Shown here: positions 54,948-63,981 of the stretch, one piece after another
Layout of the letters: each line of letters opens with the position of its first letter
Position numbering within the stretch: the stretch's first letter is position 1
Source of the DNA: Pseudophaeobacter arcticus DSM 23566
Lineage (GTDB): Bacteria > Pseudomonadota > Alphaproteobacteria > Rhodobacterales > Rhodobacteraceae
Reading direction: 5' to 3'
Assembly (NCBI RefSeq): GCF_000473205.1
Contig: NZ_KI421507.1
Span: forward strand, 3,333,057-3,397,056
DNA length: 64,000 nt
Notes under the pieces: model-generated
Seen by the model: only the letters and a program-made list of their open reading frames with translations
What the model was told of the DNA's origin: nothing
Databases searched by the model: none
Made by a program: the position numbers and the translations under genes

Positions 54948-54977
54948 AAAACGCGGCCCCCCTTGGGTCGCGTTTTT
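54948..54977 (+). terminator. Intrinsic terminator after amtB
   Basis: AAAACGCGGCCC (54948-54959) pairs with GGGTCGCGTTTT (54965-54976) with one wobble, followed by T-A-C-G. It lies 29 bp after the amtB stop. Confidence 0.85.
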
Positions 54978-55024
54978 ACGTTTTGCCCCTTTCGTTGGGG
55001 GCATTCCTATTTTCTACAAACAAA

Positions 55025-55046
55025 AACGCGCCCCTTGGGGCGCGTT
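55025..55046 (-). terminator. Intrinsic terminator after the aminotransferase gene
   Basis: AACGCGCCCC (55025-55034) and its complement (55037-55046). On the minus strand the stem runs into TTTTTGTTTG. It lies 33 bp after the aminotransferase stop, back to back with the amtB terminator. Confidence 0.85.
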
Positions 55047-55079
55047 CGGTGAGTGCTAAATCAGTGGTTGGTCTGCGGC

Positions 55080-56264
55080 TCAGACGCCTGCGTCGATGAT
55101 CGCCTTGGCCAGCACCGGAATGGTGGCCGAGTTCAGACCCGCGATGTTCATGCGGCTGTCGCTGACCATGTATATACCGTTGTCGAGGCGCATCTTCTCA
55201 ACCAGTTCCGGAGTGGTTCCCAGCAACGAAAACATGCCCCGGTGTTGCGCCAGAAAGCCAAAGCGGTCAGAGCCAGACAGGCGTTGCAGCTCATTGGCCA
55301 GATCGGTGCGCAGATCCAGCATGCCCAGACGCACCTCTTCCAACTCGGCGGTCCAGTCAGCGCGCAGCGCATCATCGTTGAGGATCATGGTCACCAGACG
55401 GGCGCCGTGGTCCGGCGGGAAGGAATAGTTCTGCCGGTTGAGAAAGGCCAGGGTGCCCTGATTGACCACTTGCAGGCCCTTGTCCTGCGACACGGCCATC
55501 AACAGGCCGGTGCGTTCGCGGTAGATGCCAAAGTTCTTGGAACAGCTGGCGGCGATCAGCACCTCTGGGCAGCCAGCAGCCACCAGACGCACGCCCAGCG
55601 CGTCCTCTTCCAGACCATCGCCAAAGCCCTGATAGGCAATGTCGATCATCGGGATCAGGCCGCGTTCATTCATCAGCGCGATGACCTCTTGCCACTGCAC
55701 CTCATTGAGGTTGGCGCCGGTGGGGTTGTGGCAGCAGCCGTGCAGCAGCACCACATCGCCCTTGGCAGCCAGTTTCAGATCCTCGATCATTCCGTCAAAG
55801 TTCACGCCACGGGTTTCGCGGTCAAAATATCGGTAGGTGGCAGCTTCAATGCCAACATACTGCAGAATCGACACATGGTTCGGCCAGGTCGGATCCGAGA
55901 CATGCACCTTGGCCGATGGGTTGGCCATCTTGATCATCTCAAAGGCCTGACGCACCGCGCCAGTACCGCCGGGGGTCGCGGCGGCTGCAATATTTTCCCG
56001 CGCCACGGCATCGCCGAGGATCAATTTGATCATCGCATCGCCATAGGCCGGATCACCGGCCAGACCAACGTAGGATTTGCTGGTCTGCTCTTCCCAGAGC
56101 TTGTGCTCGGCAGCTTTGATGGCGCGCATCACCGGCGTCAGACCTTCGGCGTTCTTGTAAACCCCAACGCCCAGGTCAATTTTATTGTCGCGCGGATCTT
56201 CGCGGTACATTTGCATCAGAGCCAGGATCTTGTCAGCTGGCTGCGGCTTCAGAGTTTCAAACAT
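55080..56264 (-). CDS. tyrB: Aromatic/aspartate aminotransferase
   Basis: 394 residues, fold-type I subfamily Ia-gamma. F-E-T-L-K-P-Q-P-A-D-K-I-L at the start, L-L-H-G-C-C-H-N-P-T-G, D-I-A-Y-Q-G-F-G and the PLP-lysine site S-C-S-K-N-F-G-I-Y-R-E-R-T-G are those of AspC/TyrB. It moves amino groups between aromatic amino acids or aspartate and 2-oxoglutarate. The gene symbol is by similarity; AspC activity is equally possible. Start at 56264, sharing one base with the sulfurtransferase stop. Confidence 0.88.
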   Translation of the reverse strand: MFETLKPQPADKILALMQMYREDPRDNKIDLGVGVYKNAEGLTPVMRAIKAAEHKLWEEQTSKSYVGLAGDPAYGDAMIKLILGDAVARENIAAAATPGGTGAVRQAFEMIKMANPSAKVHVSDPTWPNHVSILQYVGIEAATYRYFDRETRGVNFDGMIEDLKLAAKGDVVLLHGCCHNPTGANLNEVQWQEVIALMNERGLIPMIDIAYQGFGDGLEEDALGVRLVAAGCPEVLIAASCSKNFGIYRERTGLLMAVSQDKGLQVVNQGTLAFLNRQNYSFPPDHGARLVTMILNDDALRADWTAELEEVRLGMLDLRTDLANELQRLSGSDRFGFLAQHRGMFSLLGTTPELVEKMRLDNGIYMVSDSRMNIAGLNSATIPVLAKAIIDAGV

Positions 56265-57118
56265 CAGGTCTCTCCGGTTGCAACGGGAAGGGTCGGGAAG
56301 GCACCCCATTCCGACCAGGATCCGTCATAAAGCGCATGATCGGTCTTGCCGATTCGCTCCAGGCCCAGGCTCAGGACGGCGGCGGTAACGCCCGATCCAC
56401 AGGTGGTAATAGCGGGTTTGTTCAGATCAACGCCAGCGGCCATAAAGACGGCGCGCAGCTCTTCCGGCTCTTTGAGGGTGCCGTCAGCCTGGAGCAAATC
56501 CGTGTAGGGCGTGTTCTTCGAACCCGGGATATGGCCGCTCCGTAGACCTTCGCGGGGTTCCGGCACCTCACCGCGAAAACGGGCGGCAGAGCGCGCGTCA
56601 AGGATCTCGTGGTCGCCAAGCTTGGCCGCCGAGGATACCTGGGTCACGTCACGCACCAAGTGGTTTTGCACCCGCACCGTCATGTGGCGATCCCGGATCA
56701 CCGGCGGCAGGTCCTCGGTCTCGCGCCCCTCGGCCAGCCATTTGGGCAAGCCACCGTCCAGAACTGCGATATTGCTCTGCCCCATCAGGCGAAACAGCCA
56801 CCAGACTCGGGCTGCCGATTTCAGACCGGCGCCGTCGTAGACAACAACCTGATGGCCGTCGCCCACGCCCATGCTGCGCAGACGAGACATGAATTTCTCA
56901 ACCGGGGGCACCATATGTGGCAGTTCCGAGCGATGGTCCGAGATGTCATCAATATCAAAGAACCGTGCATTGGGGATATGTCCGGCGTCATATTCCGCCT
57001 TTGCATCGCGCTCTTCCTGCGGCAGGTACCAAGATCCGTCCAGCACCCGCAGGTCCGGATCTTTCAGGTGAGCGGCCAGCCACTCGGTGGATACAAGAGT
57101 TTTTGGATCGTCGCGCAT
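56264..57118 (-). CDS. sseA: 3-mercaptopyruvate sulfurtransferase
   Basis: 284 residues with two rhodanese domains. The active-site loop is C-G-S-G-V-T (Cys240), the form specific to mercaptopyruvate rather than thiosulfate. L-D-G-S-W-Y-L-P and D-A-R-S-A-A-R-F-R-G-E-x-P-E-P-R are conserved. ATG at 57118 with GGGAGG upstream; a TTG at 57121 is unnecessary. Co-transcribed with the aminotransferase, which fits cysteine transamination to mercaptopyruvate followed by sulfur transfer. Confidence 0.93.
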   Translation of the reverse strand: MRDDPKTLVSTEWLAAHLKDPDLRVLDGSWYLPQEERDAKAEYDAGHIPNARFFDIDDISDHRSELPHMVPPVEKFMSRLRSMGVGDGHQVVVYDGAGLKSAARVWWLFRLMGQSNIAVLDGGLPKWLAEGRETEDLPPVIRDRHMTVRVQNHLVRDVTQVSSAAKLGDHEILDARSAARFRGEVPEPREGLRSGHIPGSKNTPYTDLLQADGTLKEPEELRAVFMAAGVDLNKPAITTCGSGVTAAVLSLGLERIGKTDHALYDGSWSEWGAFPTLPVATGET

Positions 57119-57316
57119 CAAAGCCTCCCTGCAGATGTGTCAATGCCTACTATCGGCATGACAGAGGTGCAAGGGAAGGCTGCAATAATGCGCCCCGCGG
57201 CTCAAAGTTGTCAGTGTCGAGAAAAGAGCAGCCCCGCTCACCGGAGAGGTGGCCCATCTCCGCATGAACATAATCCGAAAAAACTGCCCAGCCCCCCTGT
57301 GCGCAGCTCCAGAAAC

Positions 57317-57877
57317 CTATCCAACCACCCGCAGATGCGACCTGAGGCCCGCCCTGTTACGCCCCCTCTTGCACTGCGCAGGCATTGCGGGAAAATGATC
57401 GGCAAAGGACAAACCGGCACGGATGACATCTGGGTCCATGGTACAGCCAGTCACATTGGCCACAGCCTCGCGCGCGCGCGGGGTTTCATCGCGGCGCATG
57501 TGATGCAGCATCTGCAATAAGGCCTGCTCATCGCGGGTGACAAAGTCACGTTGTTCCAGCGCCAAGGGGTCGATGGCATCAAACCCGGTGCGCCGTGCTT
57601 TGACTGTAAACTGCACCAGCTTGAACAGCGCATGGGCAAGCGGCAACCCCCGAGCTTCCCCCCAGCGTTCCGCCGCAATTTTATAGGCAAACTGCCAAGT
57701 TTGACGCTCAGGCTGGGCCAAACACAGGAAAAAATGGCGCAGAACTGGCAATAACCCCTCTTCGAATTCATCCAGATCACACAGAGCCAGCGGAATTCTG
57801 TCGGGCTTGGTGGCGCGTTTGGCCCCCTGCGCCTGCTCTGTTTGCGACGGGTTTGGAATGATCAGGGGAGACGTCAT
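57317..57877 (-). CDS. Conserved hypothetical protein
   Basis: 186 residues, not recognised. The core (about 35-165) is mostly alpha-helical, with F-E-E-G-L-L-P-V-L-R-H-F-F, A-E-R-W-G-E-A-R-G-L-P-L-A and a final helix with A-G-L-S-F-A-D-H-F-P. No signal peptide or membrane segment is seen. The codon pattern looks like that of its neighbours. It stands alone between sseA and smpB. No function is proposed. Confidence 0.65.
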   Translation of the reverse strand: MTSPLIIPNPSQTEQAQGAKRATKPDRIPLALCDLDEFEEGLLPVLRHFFLCLAQPERQTWQFAYKIAAERWGEARGLPLAHALFKLVQFTVKARRTGFDAIDPLALEQRDFVTRDEQALLQMLHHMRRDETPRAREAVANVTGCTMDPDVIRAGLSFADHFPAMPAQCKRGRNRAGLRSHLRVVG

Positions 57878-58177
57878 TGAGCTATCCTTTGGCCGGCGCG
57901 GTTGGTTTGAAAGTACACTGAGGGGCGCCGGGCGGGATCACACAGGATCAATCTGACTGGGCTGCCGATTTGAATTTTGCCATACCTGACAAAAATAATA
58001 AGATTAATCAAGCGCTCTTTTTAGAGGATCTGCGCCACGGTCACGCGCAGCCGCTCCGCCCCTGCAAAACAGGCACCAGACGCCGCAAAACGCCTGCCCC
58101 CTTCACGGGAGCAGGCGTTTCAAAGATCTTGTTGGAAAGGTGTGGTATCCAGACCGGCAGCGCCGCTACAGGCTGGC
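57878..58177. other. 300-bp spacer holding only the smpB terminator
   Basis: Between the hypothetical gene and the smpB stop I see the hairpin at 58088-58120 and otherwise AT-richer sequence around 57980-58020 that probably contains the promoter of the hypothetical gene. No RNA gene is recognised; in particular no tmRNA. Confidence 0.5.
58088..58120 (-). terminator. Intrinsic terminator after smpB
   Basis: AAACGCCTGC (58088-58097) and GCAGGCGTTT (58111-58120) with an inner CCC/GGG. On the minus strand it is followed by TTTTGC. It lies 58 bp after the smpB stop. Confidence 0.8.
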
Positions 58178-58654
58178 TCAGCCGTGATCCTTCATCAGGC
58201 GGCTTTTCTGGCGCGACCAGTCACGCTTGGCCTCTGCCTCACGCTTGTCGTGGGCCTTCTTGCCCTTGGCGATGCCGATCTTCAGCTTGGCGCGCCCCTT
58301 GTGATTGAAATACATCACGATAGGCACCAGGGTCATTCCCTTGCGCTGTGTCGCATTCCACATATCCGACAGCTGCTTGCGCGACACCAAAAGCTTGCGA
58401 CGGCGCCGTTCTTCATGTTTGAACATCTTGGCCTGGGAATAGGGCGGGATATAGGAGTTCACCAGCCACAGCTCGCCATCCTCCACCGCCGCATAGCTTT
58501 CGGCGATATTTGTCCCGCCTTCGCGCAGGGCCTTCACTTCGGAGCCTTCCAGCATGACGCCGCATTCCACGTCATCCTCGATGGCGTAGTCATACCGCGC
58601 GCGGCGGTTTTCGGCGATCACTTTGTAATTCGGGTCTGATTTCGTCTGAGCCAT
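58178..58654 (-). CDS. smpB: SsrA-binding protein SmpB
   Basis: 158 residues. The OB fold shows [12 protein letters not shown]-x-L-type [25 protein letters not shown] and the basic C-terminal tail [11 protein letters not shown]. It carries tmRNA to stalled ribosomes in trans-translation. Its first 37 bases overlap the end of the upstream EamA gene in another frame. Confidence 0.95.
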   Translation of the reverse strand: MAQTKSDPNYKVIAENRRARYDYAIEDDVECGVMLEGSEVKALREGGTNIAESYAAVEDGELWLVNSYIPPYSQAKMFKHEERRRRKLLVSRKQLSDMWNATQRKGMTLVPIVMYFNHKGRAKLKIGIAKGKKAHDKREAEAKRDWSRQKSRLMKDHG

Positions 58655-59553
58655 GACTGGCAGATGTAAGCGCCCAAAGGGGCGGGCGCAAGATGACTCT
58701 CTCTTCTGGAGCCGCGGATCAGCGTGAAGATCCCGCTTGCCACAATCACCGCACTCCCCAGCAAGGTCCAGCTGTCCGGGCGCTCGCCAAAGACCAGAAC
58801 GCCCAGCGCCATCGCAAACACCAGCCGGGTATAGCGAAACGGCGCCACAACCGAGATCTCACCATGGCGCATCGCTGCGGTCAGCGCGTTGTAGGCAAGG
58901 GTGCCAATGCCGGTGGTGAGCCCCAGGTACAGCCAGGCCCGGGTACTGGGCCAACTGCCGCCCCCGGTCCAGGCCAGCGCCAAGGCTCCGGCGATGACCA
59001 GCATGGCAAAGCCAAACAGTCCCAGTTGCAGGTTGGTCATGGAGATTGGGGCCGCGCGCGTGGCCAGGTCCCGGCCGGCAAAGCCCAGCATGCCAAGCAC
59101 CGCAAAAAGCGAATAGGCCTCAAACCCAGCAGAGCCTGGACGCAGGATCATCAACACACCAACAAAGCCAATCGCCATGGCCAGCCAGCGCCGCCAGCTC
59201 ACCTTTTCGCCAAAAAACACCACCGCCCCCCCTGCGACCACCAGCGGTGTGGCCTGCAAGATCGCCGAAGCCGAGGACAGCGGCGTCAGAGCAATGGCCA
59301 GGGTAAAACAGAGCCGACCAGCCACCTCCGCAAGCGACCGCAACACCAAAGGGCGCGTGCAAAACCCCGGATGCCACAGGGGCTGACCCTGCGCACGCGC
59401 CACCGCAGCAAAGATCACCATACCGCCCAGTCCAAAGAGCATAAGGATCTGCCCAACCGGCAGTTCCTGTGCCACTCTTTTGATAAACATGTCTTCCAAA
59501 GCAAAGGCCGCCATGGCCAGGACCATCAGAAAACTGCCGCGCAGAGTCTCCAT
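58618..59553 (-). CDS. EamA/DMT-family transporter
   Basis: 311 residues, ten predicted transmembrane helices in two EamA repeats. The start at 59553 precedes the first helix; the frame up to 59634 is rejected. The C-terminal tail (last 25 residues, after helix 10) is translated from sequence that overlaps smpB by 37 bp. It lies 58 bp after the XRE-cupin gene on the same strand and may be part of its regulon. Substrate unknown. Confidence 0.85.
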   Translation of the reverse strand: METLRGSFLMVLAMAAFALEDMFIKRVAQELPVGQILMLFGLGGMVIFAAVARAQGQPLWHPGFCTRPLVLRSLAEVAGRLCFTLAIALTPLSSASAILQATPLVVAGGAVVFFGEKVSWRRWLAMAIGFVGVLMILRPGSAGFEAYSLFAVLGMLGFAGRDLATRAAPISMTNLQLGLFGFAMLVIAGALALAWTGGGSWPSTRAWLYLGLTTGIGTLAYNALTAAMRHGEISVVAPFRYTRLVFAMALGVLVFGERPDSWTLLGSAVIVASGIFTLIRGSRRESHLAPAPLGAYICQSWLRRNQTRITK

Positions 59554-59611
59554 GTTCTTTCCCTTCCCAGGCCATATGCCTGCCCCGTAACAGGCCGATA
59601 GCAGGCCGACA

Positions 59612-60175
59612 TCAGGCCAGTTCCGCATTTCCAACGTGACGCGGATAATGATGCATATTCAAAAACACCGCCCCCTCTGCGCCGCCACGATAGCCATGCG
59701 GCTGATCCGCCCTGAACCGAACCCCCTCTCCGACCCCAAGTGCCTGCCAAACATCGTCGCGCAACACCTCCATTTTGCCCTCAAGCACAAAGACCTCTTC
59801 CGTCACGCCGCTCTCATGCGGCTGCGAGACATGGGCCTGGCCTGGCGTCAGACTGATTTGGAAGGTCTCTGCCCCAAGATCCGGGTCAAAGGGAAAGATC
59901 ATTTTCACCGCAATGCTTCCGGGAAACTGCACAGTTCTGAACGCAACAGCCGGATCTGGCCGCGCCGCTTCGGGGGCGCCGATCAGCGCCGACAAAGGCA
60001 GGTGAAACCCCTTGGCGATTTTCCACAGCGTGGCAATTGTCGGGCTGGATTCGCCGCGCTCAATCTGCCCCAGCATGGCCTTGCTCACCCCCGTCAGATC
60101 TGCGGCCCTGGACAGGCTGATCCCAGCCGTATTGCGCAGGTTTCGCAGATTCGCGCCGATAACATCCTCTGTCAT
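59612..60175 (-). CDS. XRE-family regulator with C-terminal cupin domain
   Basis: 187 residues: an N-terminal helix-turn-helix (about 8-62; S-L-S-R-A-A-D-L-T-G-V-S-K-A-M-L-G-Q-I-E-R-G-E-S is the canonical core, here split by description) and a cupin domain (about 105-180; V-F-V-L-E-G-K-M-E-V and D-Q-P-H-G-Y). This layout is common in regulators of amino acid, polyamine or aromatic-acid uptake. Two matching palindromes lie between it and the divergent benE gene. The ligand of the cupin is unknown. Confidence 0.9.
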   Translation of the reverse strand: MTEDVIGANLRNLRNTAGISLSRAADLTGVSKAMLGQIERGESSPTIATLWKIAKGFHLPLSALIGAPEAARPDPAVAFRTVQFPGSIAVKMIFPFDPDLGAETFQISLTPGQAHVSQPHESGVTEEVFVLEGKMEVLRDDVWQALGVGEGVRFRADQPHGYRGGAEGAVFLNMHHYPRHVGNAELA

Positions 60176-60222
60176 GATCTGTGCTCCAAAGAGCCTAAAG
60201 CAGGCGATTCAAAAAAAGGGGC

Positions 60223-60244
60223 TTGTGCGTTATAGCGCACAAGG
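60223..60244. promoter_or_regulatory. XRE-cupin operator 1 (candidate)
   Basis: Arms CTTGTGCG (60223-60230) and CGCACAAG (60237-60244) are perfect complements around TTATAG. It lies 48 bp upstream of the regulator start, 27 bp centre to centre from site 2. Confidence 0.7.
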
Positions 60245-60254
60245 GCAACATGGG

Positions 60255-60266
60255 CGTTATAACGCA
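60255..60266. promoter_or_regulatory. XRE-cupin operator 2 (candidate)
   Basis: GCGTTATAACGC is a perfect palindrome sharing the core GCGTTATARCGCA with site 1. It lies 38 bp upstream of the benE start. Confidence 0.7.
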
Positions 60267-60304
60267 CGCCACCCTAGCGCAGCCCCGCGAGAAGGAAAAC
60301 CCAA

Positions 60305-61498
60305 ATGCTCTCTCACCTGAAACTCTCGCATCTGGCGGCCGGAGCTATTGCGGTGCTGGTTGGCTATACCAGTTCGGTTGCCATCATTTTCCAGGCAATC
60401 GAGGCCGTGGGGGCCACCCAGGCACAGGCAAACAGCTGGCTGATGGCCCTGGGGCTGGGCATGGGCCTGACCTCCTTGATGCTGTCTCTCTGGTTTCGCA
60501 TGCCGGTCCTGACGGCCTGGTCAACACCCGGTGCCGCCCTGCTGGCAGTGGGGTTGAAAGACGTGCCGCTGGACCAGGCCGTCGGCGCCTTTTTGTTCTG
60601 CGGCCTGCTGCTCACCTTGACCGGGCTGACCGGCTGGTTTGAGCGTCTGTCGCGACTGATCCCCGACAGTCTGGCCAATGCGCTTTTGGCTGGGATCTTG
60701 TTCAAATTTGGCCTCTCCGCCTTTGCCGCTCTGAATGATGACACTGCTTTGGTGGCCGCAATGGGCGTGACCTTCCTTGCCGGGCGGCTCTGGTTTGCCC
60801 GCTACACTATTCTGGGCGTTCTGCTGGTCGGCGGGATTTGGGCGTGGGGTGCAGGCAGCTTTGGCGATTTTGCCCTGTTGAATACCAGTCTCAACCTCCC
60901 CGAGGCCGTCTTGCCCAGCTTTTCGCTGCCGGTGCTGATCGGGGTTGGACTGCTGCTCTATGTGGTGACCATGTGCTCCCAGAACATGCCCGGCACCGTG
61001 ACGCTGCGCGCGGCAGGCTACACGCCACCTGTCTCGGCCACCCTGACCGTGACCGGCGCCGCGACGCTGATACTTGCTCCCTTTGGTGGCTTTGCCTTCA
61101 ACTTTGCGGCCATCACCGCCGCCATCTGCGCCGGTCCCGAAGCCGATGATGACCCCAAAACCCGCTATCTCGCCAGTGCTGCCGCCGGAGTATTTTACTG
61201 CCTGGTTGGCCTGGGCGGCGCCACGGTCATCAGCCTGTTTCTAATCGCACCGCCCGCGCTGGTCGCCGGTGTTGCCGGACTGGCGCTGCTGGCGACCATC
61301 GGCAACAGCCTGTCCCAAGCCTTGCACCAGGAGACCGGGCGTGAAGCGGCGCTGATCACCTTCATGACCGCCGTTTCCGGCATCAGCTTTTTTGGCATCG
61401 GCGCAGCATTCTGGGCCCTGGTCTTTGGCCTGCTGGTGAATCACCTCTTCACCCGCAACACGGCCCGGTCTGCCACCGCAGCAGCCAAACCCTCCTGA
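60305..61498 (+). CDS. benE: BenE-family benzoate/H+ symporter
   Basis: 397 residues with about twelve transmembrane helices of the BenE family. G-Y-T-S-S-V-A-I-I-F-Q-A, W-S-T-P-G-A-A-L-L, M-C-S-Q-N-M-P-G and P-F-G-G-F-A-F-N-F-A-A-I-T-A-A-I-C-A-G are conserved. E. coli and Acinetobacter members import benzoate, but no benzoate catabolic gene is in the window, so another weak acid is possible. AAGGA precedes the ATG. Control by the divergent XRE-cupin regulator is likely. Confidence 0.88.
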   Translation: MLSHLKLSHLAAGAIAVLVGYTSSVAIIFQAIEAVGATQAQANSWLMALGLGMGLTSLMLSLWFRMPVLTAWSTPGAALLAVGLKDVPLDQAVGAFLFCGLLLTLTGLTGWFERLSRLIPDSLANALLAGILFKFGLSAFAALNDDTALVAAMGVTFLAGRLWFARYTILGVLLVGGIWAWGAGSFGDFALLNTSLNLPEAVLPSFSLPVLIGVGLLLYVVTMCSQNMPGTVTLRAAGYTPPVSATLTVTGAATLILAPFGGFAFNFAAITAAICAGPEADDDPKTRYLASAAAGVFYCLVGLGGATVISLFLIAPPALVAGVAGLALLATIGNSLSQALHQETGREAALITFMTAVSGISFFGIGAAFWALVFGLLVNHLFTRNTARSATAAAKPS

Positions 61499-61642
61499 GG
61501 ACAGCGGCCCAAGCGCCATTGAACCATAAAACCCGCCCGAAGGGCGCACTCTTGAGATCAAAAGAACCAAAACCCGCCTCCGGATATTGCGTTTGTTGCG
61601 CAAATGATGTGTCTGAGGGCAAAGACAAGGGAAACAGCTCAG

Positions 61643-63493
61643 ATGCCAATGTACCGATCCAGAACTTCCACCCATGGCCGCAACATGGCAGGCGCCCGCG
61701 GCTTGTGGCGCGCCACCGGCATGCAGGACGATGATTTCGGCAAACCGATCATCGCCATCGTCAATTCTTTCACCCAGTTTGTGCCCGGCCACGTGCACCT
61801 CAAGGATCTGGGCCAGATGGTCGCCCGCGAAGTCGAAGCCGCCGGGGGCGTTGCCAAGGAATTCAACACCATTGCGGTGGATGACGGTATCGCCATGGGG
61901 CATGATGGCATGCTCTATTCGCTGCCTTCGCGCGAAGTGATCGCCGATAGCGTCGAATATATGGTCAACGCTCATTGCGCCGACGCCATGGTCTGCATCT
62001 CCAACTGCGACAAGATCACTCCGGGAATGATGATGGCCGCCATGCGCCTGAACATCCCGGTGATCTTTGTCTCTGGCGGCCCGATGGAGGCCGGCAAGAT
62101 CGATATCGAATCGCTGGATGCAAAAAAGGTCGATCTGGTCGATGCCATGGTTGCCGCCGCCAGCGATACGCTGACCGACGCCGAAGTACAGCATATCGAA
62201 GAAAACGCCTGCCCCACCTGCGGGTCGTGTTCTGGCATGTTCACCGCCAACTCGATGAACTGCCTGGCCGAGGCCTTGGGCCTGGCGCTGCCCGGCAATG
62301 GCTCCACCCTGGCCACGCACGCAGACCGCAAACACCTGTTCCTCGAGGCCGGCCGCAAGATCGTCGAGATCACCAAGCGTCACTATGAAGGCAACGAGCC
62401 TGGCCTGCTGCCCCGCGAGATCGCCACGTTTGAGGCGTTCGAGAACGCCATGAGCCTGGATATCGCCATGGGCGGCTCGACCAATACGGTTTTGCACCTG
62501 TTGGCGATCGCCCATGAGGGTGAGATCAAGTTCACCATGGATGACATAGACCGGCTTAGCCGCCAGGTGCCCTGCCTGTGCAAAGTCGCGCCCAATATCG
62601 AGAACGTGCATATGGAAGATGTGCACCGCGCCGGTGGCATTTTCTCTATCCTGGGGGAGCTTTCCCGCGCCGGTCTGCTGCATAATGACTGCAGCACCGT
62701 GCATTCGGCCTCGATGGGCGAAGCCATTGCCAAATGGGACATCAAGGTTGCCAACAATCCCGAGGCCGAGCAGCTGTTCAAGGCCGCCCCCGGCGGGGTG
62801 CGCACCACTCAGGCGTTTTCCACCGAGAACCGCTACAAAGAGGTCGACGTAGACCGCGAAGGCGGCGTGATCCGCTCCAAGGAACATGCCTTTAGCCAGG
62901 ATGGCGGCCTTGCGGTGCTGTTTGGCAATATCGCCCTGGATGGCTGCATCGTAAAAACCGCTGGTGTTGACGCCTCGATCCTGAAATTCACCGGCTCCGC
63001 CTATGTCTGCGAAAGCCAGGATCAGGCCGTGAGTGATATCCTCACCGGCAAGGTCAAGGCCGGCGATGTCGTGGTGATCCGCTATGAAGGTCCACGGGGT
63101 GGCCCGGGGATGCAAGAAATGCTCTACCCAACCTCCTACCTGAAATCCAAGGGCCTGGGCAAAGACTGCGCCCTGCTGACCGATGGTCGTTTCTCCGGCG
63201 GCACCTCCGGGTTGTCGATTGGCCATGCCTCGCCTGAAGCCGCTGAAGGTGGCGCCATTGGTCTGGTTGAGATGGGCGACAAGATCGAGATCGATATCCC
63301 CAACCGCACCATCCATCTGGCGATCTCGGATGAGGTTCTGGCGACACGCCGCGCAGCGCAGGACGCCGCTGGCTGGAAACCCGCCAAACCGCGCAAGCGT
63401 AAGGTCTCCAAGGCGCTGAAGGCCTATGCAATGCTGGCAACCTCCGCCGCCAAAGGCGCCGTGCGCGAGCTGCCGGAAGACTACGACGGCTGA
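61643..63493 (+). CDS. ilvD: Dihydroxy-acid dehydratase
   Basis: 616 residues. The Fe-S ligands are visible in S-N-C-D-K-I-T-P-G and [12 protein letters not shown], and G-R-F-S-G-G-T-x-G near the C-terminus is the family signature. It dehydrates dihydroxy acids to 2-keto acids in valine, leucine and isoleucine synthesis. The start at 61643 fits the conserved [15 protein letters not shown] opening; the in-frame ATG at 61604 is upstream of the likely ribosome site. Confidence 0.95.
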   Translation: MPMYRSRTSTHGRNMAGARGLWRATGMQDDDFGKPIIAIVNSFTQFVPGHVHLKDLGQMVAREVEAAGGVAKEFNTIAVDDGIAMGHDGMLYSLPSREVIADSVEYMVNAHCADAMVCISNCDKITPGMMMAAMRLNIPVIFVSGGPMEAGKIDIESLDAKKVDLVDAMVAAASDTLTDAEVQHIEENACPTCGSCSGMFTANSMNCLAEALGLALPGNGSTLATHADRKHLFLEAGRKIVEITKRHYEGNEPGLLPREIATFEAFENAMSLDIAMGGSTNTVLHLLAIAHEGEIKFTMDDIDRLSRQVPCLCKVAPNIENVHMEDVHRAGGIFSILGELSRAGLLHNDCSTVHSASMGEAIAKWDIKVANNPEAEQLFKAAPGGVRTTQAFSTENRYKEVDVDREGGVIRSKEHAFSQDGGLAVLFGNIALDGCIVKTAGVDASILKFTGSAYVCESQDQAVSDILTGKVKAGDVVVIRYEGPRGGPGMQEMLYPTSYLKSKGLGKDCALLTDGRFSGGTSGLSIGHASPEAAEGGAIGLVEMGDKIEIDIPNRTIHLAISDEVLATRRAAQDAAGWKPAKPRKRKVSKALKAYAMLATSAAKGAVRELPEDYDG

Positions 63494-63519
63494 TAGCTGT
63501 CATCTTTGCCATACCATTG

Positions 63520-63554
63520 ACCCTCTGCATCCTGGATGCGGAGGGTTTTCTTTT
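63520..63554 (+). terminator. Intrinsic terminator after ilvD
   Basis: A 13-bp stem with one wobble (63520-63532 with 63534-63546) followed by TTTTCTTTT, 26 bp after the ilvD stop. Confidence 0.85.
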
Positions 63555-63584
63555 GGCTGACCTCCGGACCGAATGCCCGCTGGT

Positions 63585-63667
63585 GCTCCCGCCCCCTCTG
63601 CAGGCTTTCTGCCTTACGGCATAACCCCTTTGAAGCGTTGGGCATGGCGCCGGGCTCCGCCCGGCGC
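63585..63667 (-). repeat. Two-hairpin intergenic element, copy F
   Basis: On the minus strand: stem 1 GCGCCGGGC/GCCCGGCGC (63667-63659 with 63655-63647), linker GCCCAACGC (about 63643-63635), a weaker stem 2 containing AGGC-AGAAA-GCCT, and GGGCGGGAGC (63594-63585). The linker departs from CCCAACGGG at the last two bases. Oriented opposite to copy E in the same spacer. Confidence 0.55.
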
Positions 63668-63727
63668 GGGCATAGCCGCCAAGGGGACCTCGCCATCGAA
63701 ACATCTGGGACAAGGCGACAGAAACAA

Positions 63728-63853
63728 AAATCAGCTGAGAAGCGGTTCAGGGGCAGGTCTGCCCCTGAACGCGCCCTACTCATTTTGGATAGAAACCCGC
63801 CTCAAGGGTAAACCGCGCAGATGCGCGGCGGCTTTGCCGCCCTTGACCCGGGA
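63728..63853 (-). repeat. Composite structured element, copy 2
   Basis: On the minus strand the order is the same as in copy 1: outer stem TCAAGGG/CCCTTGA (63846-63840, 63808-63802), hairpins GCGGC-AAA-GCCGC and CCGCGC-ATCT-GCGCGG, then a hairpin with core GGCAG-AC-CTGCC (63770-63745). It lies between copies F and E of the two-hairpin element. Confidence 0.7.
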
Positions 63854-63888
63854 GGAGAGGTCCACAGCGCGATATCTCAAGCACTGCC

Positions 63889-63975
63889 GCGCCGCGCGAC
63901 AGCGCGGCGCCACCCCCAACGGGGGAGGATCAATCTTTGATTGTTCCGAGACGGGCGGGAGCCCCCCCTTTTTGT
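63889..63975 (+). repeat. Two-hairpin intergenic element, copy E
   Basis: Stem 1 GCGCCGCGC/GCGCGGCGC (63889-63897, 63902-63910), linker CCCCCAACGGGGGAGG (63913-63928), stem 2 CAATC-TTT-GATTG (63931-63943), then GAGACGGGCGGGAGCCCCC and TTTTT. The layout of stem 2 equals that of copy A with a different sequence. Confidence 0.8.
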
Positions 63976-63981
63976 GCGGTA

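Noticed and set aside
55053..56330. 425-codon open frame antisense to the aminotransferase gene
   Set aside because: A mirror of tyrB codons; it starts in a terminator stem and shows no family.
61241..63316. 691-codon open frame antisense to ilvD and the end of benE
   Set aside because: The longest shadow in the window; its product has no domain pattern, while ilvD on the other strand is complete with cluster ligands.
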